This document shows positions 57,626 through 64,000 of a DNA stretch of 64,000 bases, in pieces. Made by a program: the position numbers and the translations under genes. Each line of letters starts with the position of its first letter. The stretch's first letter is position 1. Origin of the DNA: Mugil cephalus (lineage: Eukaryota; Chordata; Actinopteri; Mugiliformes; Mugilidae); the NCBI RefSeq assembly GCF_022458985.1, contig NC_061774.1, forward strand, positions 11,336,616 to 11,400,615. The letters are read 5' to 3'. The notes under the pieces were generated by a model, which did no database searches, was not told where the DNA came from, and saw only the letters and a list, made by a program, of their open reading frames with translations.

Positions 57626-60600
57626 ATGGGCTTAATCACAGGACTTTGTGGCTTCTTGTACCACTTACCTCAGATTTACAAATGGCTGCTGAAGCCGTAT
57701 TATATCACCTCTTTCTTCATGACCATAGCCTTTATGGTGGTCAGAAAGGCTCCAGGTCTATGCGAGCACCTGGCGACCCAGAGAGAGGACGGCAACTCCT
57801 GCGACTTTGACTGGGTGAGCGTGGTGGGGATAGTGTTGCGCTGCTGTGCTGCCTGGTGCTAAATGTGGTGGGACAGACTAGTTTGCTAACTTACTCACAT
57901 GTCTCTCGGAGTTGTTTCATGACATGTGTCTTTTTTTATTCCACAGAGGGAGCTGGAGATTCTCATGTTTCTCAGTGCAATAGTGATGATGAAGAACAGA
58001 AGAGCCAGTAAGTAACCATCCCCCCAACACACACACCGACACACACACATGTTTATGTGTAAACCCACTCATGCCATGTGTTTGTTTACTATGTAAACAG
58101 TCACAACACCCAATAAACCACAGAAAGCATCAGAATGAATATATTTCCTAATGAGATATAACTGATTTTTTGTGTGTTCAGTCGTATCCAACATCAGTAG
58201 GTATGAGTCTTCCTAACGTGTGCATGTTAAACTTTAACCAAATAGGAATTTGTGGTCTGATTTGCGGTTCACAATAGTGAGCCACATCCAGGAAGTTGTT
58301 GTGTAAACATTACATTTGCAGTGCAATCCCACCTTCTTCTGACCTTGGTGAACAAGGAGAAGGTTTCCATTCATTGTTCCTCCCTCCCCCCCGTCTCTTT
58401 TTCAGTCACGCTGGAGCAGCACATAGGCAACCTGTTCTTATTCAGCAAAGTGGCCAACGTCATCCTCTTCTTCAGGCTGGACATCCGGCTCGGCATCCTC
58501 TACGTTGCCTTGTGTCTCGGTCAGTGTTGAGAGTCCTTCCCCCGCACATGAACACACCTGAGTTATGGTCATTGATGCTTAGAAAAACCTTTAGTGTTCC
58601 TTGTAAACTGCGTGGTACAAACCACCTGTGCTCCAGATTGCAAATTGTACAGAAGACGTAGTAAACTCTGCGCTCTTGTTATTCGATGACTGTCCAAACC
58701 AATGAAAATCACCAACATTGTGACTTACGGCAACATGTAAACCATCTCCAACGCTAAGTTAGCCATTAATCATTGTTTCAGGTACACTAGTGTTGTAAAA
58801 CCACCCTTAGAGGCATCAGTTGATTTTTCTTTTGTGCCACACCACTCAGTCATTCAGTCTTTGCACTGATATAATGCAAGGAACGGCTTCAAGTAAATAA
58901 CTCATCCACTACACATTCCTAGTGTCTACGAGATTTTAAGATTTTAAAAGTTCGAACAAGTCGGCCCATTTCATCCAGATCTTGGTTAAAGCAACATATT
59001 GACTTATATCTACGTGTATATATATTCCTTTTTTGTCATATTTAGTGACATTGAGCGTTATATTGTATTATCATTGATCTGTCTGTGCAAATCATCACTA
59101 AACCTTTCTTTCATATTCTTCTTTTAGTTTTATAACGTGCACTTTGCCAAACTGAATCCAAACCTCAACTTAAAACAAAACTAAAAGATTTTTAGTATGT
59201 ATTCAAGTATAACAAGGATTTTCAGCTTAGATGCAGAAAAAGTTCTTATTAACGTTATTTAATGTAAACTTCTCATTGTGTTTATCTGTGTTTTGTCTCC
59301 AGCGTTCGTCATGACCTGTAAGCCACCTGTCTACATGGGCCCAGAGTACATCAAGTACTTCAGTGACACCACAATAGACGTGAGTCCTTTTGTTGCAGGA
59401 GAGGAACATTTGGCCTCTGATGTTAAATGAAAACACAACTGCTGGGAGTTTCAGCTCAGCCTGTTGTGACTTTTTATCACAGTTTTACTCATACAATTTA
59501 TATACAGTATAATAAACATATAAAGATACTGTTGCATTAATTTTGTCTCCATCAATTACAGTGGGAGTCTTCCATTTAATATATTAACTGTTAAGTGTCA
59601 GACTTTGAAACTGAAATAAAAAAATATTAGATCTCCTTAATTAATGACTTCCCACATTACAGTAAATGTAAATGCTAGCTGGGAGAGCCACACCAGTGTT
59701 ATATGTTCTAAGTCAATTTCATGTTATTGGTTCATTAGGAGGAGCTGCAGAAGGACAGTCGTGTCACCTGGATCGTCGAGTTCTACGCAAACTGGTCCTC
59801 TGAATGCCAGTCTTTTGCTCCTGTCTTCGCTGATCTTTCTCTCAAGTGAGAACTATGTCTTCTGTCTTTACTCAACTATGGCTTAGTCGGGGTTTCTATG
59901 TTACATTCAGCTGTTAACATCATGTTTAATGTGTGGTTAAGATTGGCTTAATTGCTGCAATCAGTTGCACTAGTAAGTAACCATGAAGTATGGTTGTTCT
60001 TTTCATAGTATCATTTCATATATGATTGAACATACACTCACAGACATTTGTTCTGTATGAGTTCATTGCTAGTCCACATTTAAGATGTCTGAACTAGTCT
60101 TTGTGCAACTTCCCTTGCTTGCAACAGATACAACTCTGCTGGACTCCGCTTTGGGAAGGTGGACATTGGTCGCTATGGAGAAGTTTCACAGAGGTCAGTC
60201 ATTGTCTCCATGATTCAGCTTTAACCTCCTGAGACCAGATCTTTTACATGGTCTGCTTTTTTAAATTTTTGATTACTAGGACCTAAGATACATAAAAACT
60301 AAGCATCATCTTTGAACAGGAAGTAGTAGTTTTTGAAAAAGAAAACCATTTCCTCATACGTGGACACTGGTATTATTTCATTATTTATATTATAATTGTT
60401 TTTATATTATAATAACATCACTAATGTGTAACAAAATATAAAACTGTTTATTTAAATACCTGAACATGGCTGTGCACAGACAGAATTGCAATGTCTTCTG
60501 TCCTCAAATGAGTACTTGCTGATTAGCGACGTTGTAGCTCATTGCCATTGATAAAATTTGTTCTTTCAATACAGGTACAGAGTTAGCACGTCTCCTCTGG

Positions 60601-60988
60601 CGAAGCAGCTGCCCTCCCTGATGCTGTTTCAAGGAGGGAAGGAAATAATGAGACGTCCCATGGTGGACAATAAAGGGAGAGCAGTGTCTTGGACTTTCAG
60701 TGAGGTTTGTCTATTCCGTTACTAATTAACACAGCAAGGATGGACGGAGTATGTGTGTCTTGCTTACTCGTGCAGACAGTTATGCTGATCATAAATGCTG
60801 TCCCCTAGGAGAACATCATCAGGGAGTTTAACCTCAACGAGCTCTTCCAAAAAGCCAAGAAGCTGAACAAAACACGCGCTTTGAAGGAAGAGGAGGCGAA
60901 CGGCACTCAGCCAGAAGAGGGCAGCGGGGAGCTTCATTCTGAAACCGACAACCAAGAGCATCCCACAGAGAGCAAGAAAGATCAGTGA
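57626..60988 (+). CDS. tmx2: Thioredoxin-related transmembrane protein 2
   Basis: ER membrane protein of the PDI family, enriched at mitochondria-associated membranes in mammals and linked to redox and calcium homeostasis. Eight exons: 57626-57814, 57947-58007, 58406-58519, 59303-59379, 59739-59845, 60128-60193, 60575-60704, 60809-60988; all phases agree, 307 residues (human 296). The protein starts [20 protein letters not shown] and has hydrophobic segments near residues 30-47, 66-76 and 103-127. [15 protein letters not shown] leads into the thioredoxin-like domain. Its active-site position reads W-S-S-E-C (Cys170), where human has S-N-D-C, so one redox cysteine is missing, as in the family. 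[20 protein letters not shown] is highly conserved. The tail ends KKDQ, a KKXX-type ER retrieval signal. Teleosts carry tmx2a and tmx2b; which copy this is was not settled. Confidence 0.95.
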
Positions 60989-61873
60989 GAGAGGGAAGAC
61001 CTGTTCCCAAAATGTCCATGCCTTACATTACTGTAGAAGTCCAGAACATGATGGAATGGAGAGAGAAAACATATGCAGCCAAAAGATATTGTCACATTTA
61101 CTGTGAAACACGAATACTCAAAAAGCCAGAAAACATTTGCCTGCCGCTACGATGCAGCTCATTTGGGGATATTTTATAACTCAGTTTTTTTTTCTTCTCA
61201 TGAAAAGACTACTCTGTCTGTATTTTGCGAGTATTGTGTTTACTTTTGTCATATTTTGAAGCCAAAGTAAAAAGTGATTACAAGATTGTGTGCAAACAGA
61301 TTCACGACGCGTTCACTTTTCAACAGTTTGACCTTTTATTCTGAGAAGACATCTTTTTAAAAATTCTTTATAAGGCCATTTTGGAAATGTTTTTCATGTT
61401 ACAGATATTCGTGAAACTCGTTCCATTCAACACAGCCCACAATAGCGATATTTTATCTCACGCAGATGTATACTTGCTATACTCACATAGTTTCAGATTG
61501 ATCAGTGGCCACCATCGTTGGCCAGAGCTGGAAGAGAAATAACACAAGAACTCTTTATCTCTGCACGACGGCCGCTTGTGCCATTAATGATGCTTCTTCT
61601 CTTGATGCCACCCACACGCAGACTGGGCGGGTGTTTGACAATAATCTCACAAGAATGCACGCCAGTGAAGCATTCAGCACAACTAACGTAAATCACATGC
61701 ACACCGAAGACAAAGCCTGGTAAGGTTGACAAATCCCAACGCAGTTGTTTGGGTCTGACGAATGATACTCGTGTGCTTCAAGCGCCAAAGAAAATGTGCC
61801 ACACTCAGACAGCTTTCACATTCTGCTGCAAACACTGCTGTGGGCCTCGACAGAAGAAGAAATAAATAAACCC
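60989..61873. other. tmx2 3' UTR and convergent boundary with zdhhc5
   Basis: The tmx2 3' UTR starts here, but no canonical plus-strand AATAAA was found nearby; AGTAAA near 61267 is a possible variant. A minus-strand AATAAA at 61335-61340 could be a distal zdhhc5 signal. Open frames on both strands are short and matchless. Confidence 0.4.
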
Positions 61874-63430
61874 TTTATTGTAATGCCCAATTTTGAAAGA
61901 CAAAACACCTCCCTTCTTCTAATTAGTCGTTTCTCAACAAGACGGTGGGTAAAAAAACAAACCAAAAAAAAACAAAAACAAATTGTACCTTTACAGAAAT
62001 TTAACAATAAATGAGCAAACAATCAAAAAAAAATCAAATCTGCCTTACAATTTTTTTTCAGAAAAGTGTAAAAAATAAAAACACGCTTGCTTCACTAAGA
62101 ATAGTCTCAAGGCAAAAACCAATCAAGAGTCTACCATTGCAAATCAGTCCCTCATTAATCTATTTAGTGGCATTTACACTTTCATTTATACTTTTTTTTT
62201 CAATAAAAAATATTCATACTTCCTCTTCTTTTTAAAAAAAAAAAAAAAAAAAAACTTACATAATAGGAACAGAGACTGGTTTGAAATCGTTTCCAGAGCT
62301 ACAAGGTTGTTTTGTCTGGTGAAATAAATAAGCCCTTCCCTCGCTGCCCCTATTTTGGCTGGCCATCCGTTAAAGGTATAAGGTTGCTAGCATCTTGACT
62401 GACTGACTGACAAGACAAAACATTACAGAAAAGAAGGAAGAAAAAAAAAAATAAACACCAAAAGACGCACTATGATCTTAAAGCTACGAACAGATTTTGC
62501 ATAATGTCTCTAGCATTAACATTACAAGCGTACATTCCACAAAGATGCTTGTGCTGCGATTGTGAGGATCAAAAATTTCTTTGTGGCTTTTCAGAAATTA
62601 AGCTCGATAAATTTGCGACTTAAAGTTGTCCAAAAGATCATCATTCTCTCTGGATGATGAACTGTTTTCCAGTAAGAGCTCGTTGAGTGGCTGATGCAGC
62701 CATCAATTCAAAACAGGCAACTGATTTGAAATCGCTTTCATGAATAATTACATACAGTACATCTGCCACCCTCATCAATAATCTTCTATACCTGACAATT
62801 TGACCCAATAATAATCTGTAAGATTTTTATACATTTATATAAAACAATATTTAAAAAAAGATTTATAAAACTAAAAGGATACTGTGTTTATAGGTCGGAC
62901 TCTTCCCTCCATGATTCTTCGTCAACATACAGGCTGTGTGGTCCGTTCAAACGTTTCTATTGGTCAGCAGTCCTAAATCCTCACTCATCCACTGGATCAA
63001 GTCCATCCGTTCCTCAACACCGTTGTCAATACTCTATGTGCTAATGTACCAAAAGTAAAATAGCAAATCATTGAATAGCTATGCTTATAGACACATCAGT
63101 ACCCAACCGTGATGATACAGTCACATCAGTCTATGGCTCACAAAGTGGATAAATGGAGACAGTTGATCCTTGTTTAAACTGAACCAGCGTCCCTCACTCA
63201 CTCTTTGTTCATGTCTGAAAGGCTGGCAGAGAAGAACGGCCAGTGGCGTTACAAAGATAACAAAGTGGGTACCAGACAGGTCGGCTCCTTGAGTCCATTG
63301 CAGCAGAAAACAGTCATTTTTTTCAGGAGCCTGCAGTCGTGAATAATATCCAGCTCAGGTAAGAGAACAGTGGAAGGTGTCCAGTGACTTCGTCCCGTCC
63401 TTGTGACAGACCGTGTGGGATGTTTGTCGC
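61874..63430 (-). other. zdhhc5: Probable zdhhc5 3' untranslated region
   Basis: AT-rich sequence with no coding signal, downstream of the zdhhc5 stop. A minus-strand AATAAA lies at 61874-61879, giving a UTR of about 1.55 kb. A long A run on the plus strand at 62235-62254 is the other notable feature. Confidence 0.5.
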
Positions 63431-63536
63431 TCAAACCGAAATCTCATAGGTGGTCCCTCCGACACCGGTCACCTTCTTCACTCCACCCCCAGGTTTGGAT
63501 GTGGTGTGATTGGCCAAGACTGGGCGAGAGGTGGAT
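63431..63536 (-). CDS. zdhhc5: Palmitoyltransferase ZDHHC5, last coding exon (partial gene)
   Basis: ZDHHC5 is a plasma-membrane and endosomal DHHC S-acyltransferase with a long cytoplasmic tail. Only its C terminus is in the window: STSRPVLANHTTSKPGGG followed by VKKVTGVGGTTYEISV and a TGA. The final GGTTYEISV is the conserved ZDHHC5/ZDHHC8-type ending, a class II PDZ-binding tail (I-S-V) that binds PSD-95-family proteins. The exon start at 63536 is proposed from a pyrimidine-rich tract ending in AACCAG with matching phase 2. The catalytic DHHC domain lies beyond 64000. ZDHHC5 rather than ZDHHC8 is favoured by the MED19/TMX2 neighbourhood, as in mammals. Confidence 0.8.
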
Positions 63537-64000
63537 CTGGTTGGACAGCCATTCGGAAGGGGAGGAAATGGGGAGCAGGAGAGGAGACACATTAGGAATG
63601 AGGAGAGAGGAGAGAGGAGAGAGGGGAGGCGGCGGTGAGTGGTTCTACTTCAAAAAAAACGACAAACAGCAAACGTTTCTCTACCTTGGATCTTGTAAGG
63701 CATTTAAGGAAAGGAGGTTAACAAAAAAAGGCCCTAGGGCACAAGTAAACAGCAGCACCGTGACTCATGCTGTCCCAGAGCTTAACACACAAAGGCATGC
63801 ATTAAATGTAAAAACAGATTCAAATGACTCGAGTGCACACGTGCATACACAACTCTTGAATATTGAACAAGGCCGTAAACTGGAAGAGGAAAAGGAAGAC
63901 TCACACAGATCAGGGAAGAAGAAGAAGAGGGCTGACACAAACCGGGAGGGAAGAAGAGGAGGAAAGGGAGAAGGAGGCTGACGGACCGGGCGACGGATCA
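63537..64000 (-). other. zdhhc5: zdhhc5 intronic sequence at window edge
   Basis: Purine-rich plus strand (GAGGAGAGA units around 63598-63630), equal to a polypyrimidine tract on the coding strand. No further zdhhc5 exon could be recognised. The long open frame 63403-63981 plus is compositional and antisense to the real exon. Confidence 0.5.

Noticed and set aside
63403-63981. 192-residue plus-strand open frame at the right edge
   Set aside because: It is antisense to the zdhhc5 last exon and then runs through purine-rich low-complexity intron sequence.

Overview
This is nuclear DNA from a vertebrate, most probably a percomorph ray-finned (teleost) fish. Five protein-coding genes with GT-AG introns can be read exon by exon. 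Their proteins match the vertebrate CLCF1, SLC43A1, MED19, PMF1 and TMX2 families, and the last exon of a sixth gene, zdhhc5, lies at the right edge. The spacer DNA carries fish-type repeats: a Rex3-like LINE 3' end, a Tc1-type miniature element, a fish-wide interspersed repeat and many CA, AT and TTTA microsatellites. There is no operon, CRISPR array or prokaryotic signal.

Layout. (1) 1-10 kb: clcf1, plus strand, a gp130-family cytokine. Two coding exons are secure; a very short first coding exon is only proposed, at 690-711. Its last exon carries an unusually long in-frame insertion in front of helix D. (2) 10-37.3 kb: about 27 kb without a recognisable gene, holding repeats, microsatellites, a GC-rich block near 34 kb and a few CTCF-like motifs. 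(3) 37.3-51.1 kb: slc43a1, plus strand, 14 coding exons, an LAT3-type neutral amino-acid transporter with a 2 kb 3' UTR. (4) 51.2-54.7 kb: med19, minus strand, six exons, a Mediator head subunit, tail to tail with slc43a1. (5) 54.9-57.5 kb: pmf1, minus strand, five exons, the NNF1 subunit of the kinetochore MIS12 complex. (6) 57.6-61 kb: tmx2, plus strand, eight exons, an ER thioredoxin-like membrane protein. It shares a roughly 140 bp bidirectional promoter with pmf1. (7) 61.8-64 kb: the 3' UTR and last coding exon of zdhhc5, minus strand, a palmitoyltransferase ending in a PDZ-binding tail.

The genes do not form a pathway. The right half is a compact housekeeping cluster with shared or abutting ends; the left half is a signalling gene in sparse, probably regulatory, DNA. 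I found no convincing new multi-gene system. The most unusual items are the enlarged clcf1 loop with an optional in-frame 123-nt intron, the NRF1/E2F-like bidirectional promoter, a decayed THAP-domain exon, two perfect inverted repeats, and the position of pmf1 between med19 and tmx2. Exon borders were set by hand from reading-frame phase and splice sites. Family comparison is from memory, not from a search.
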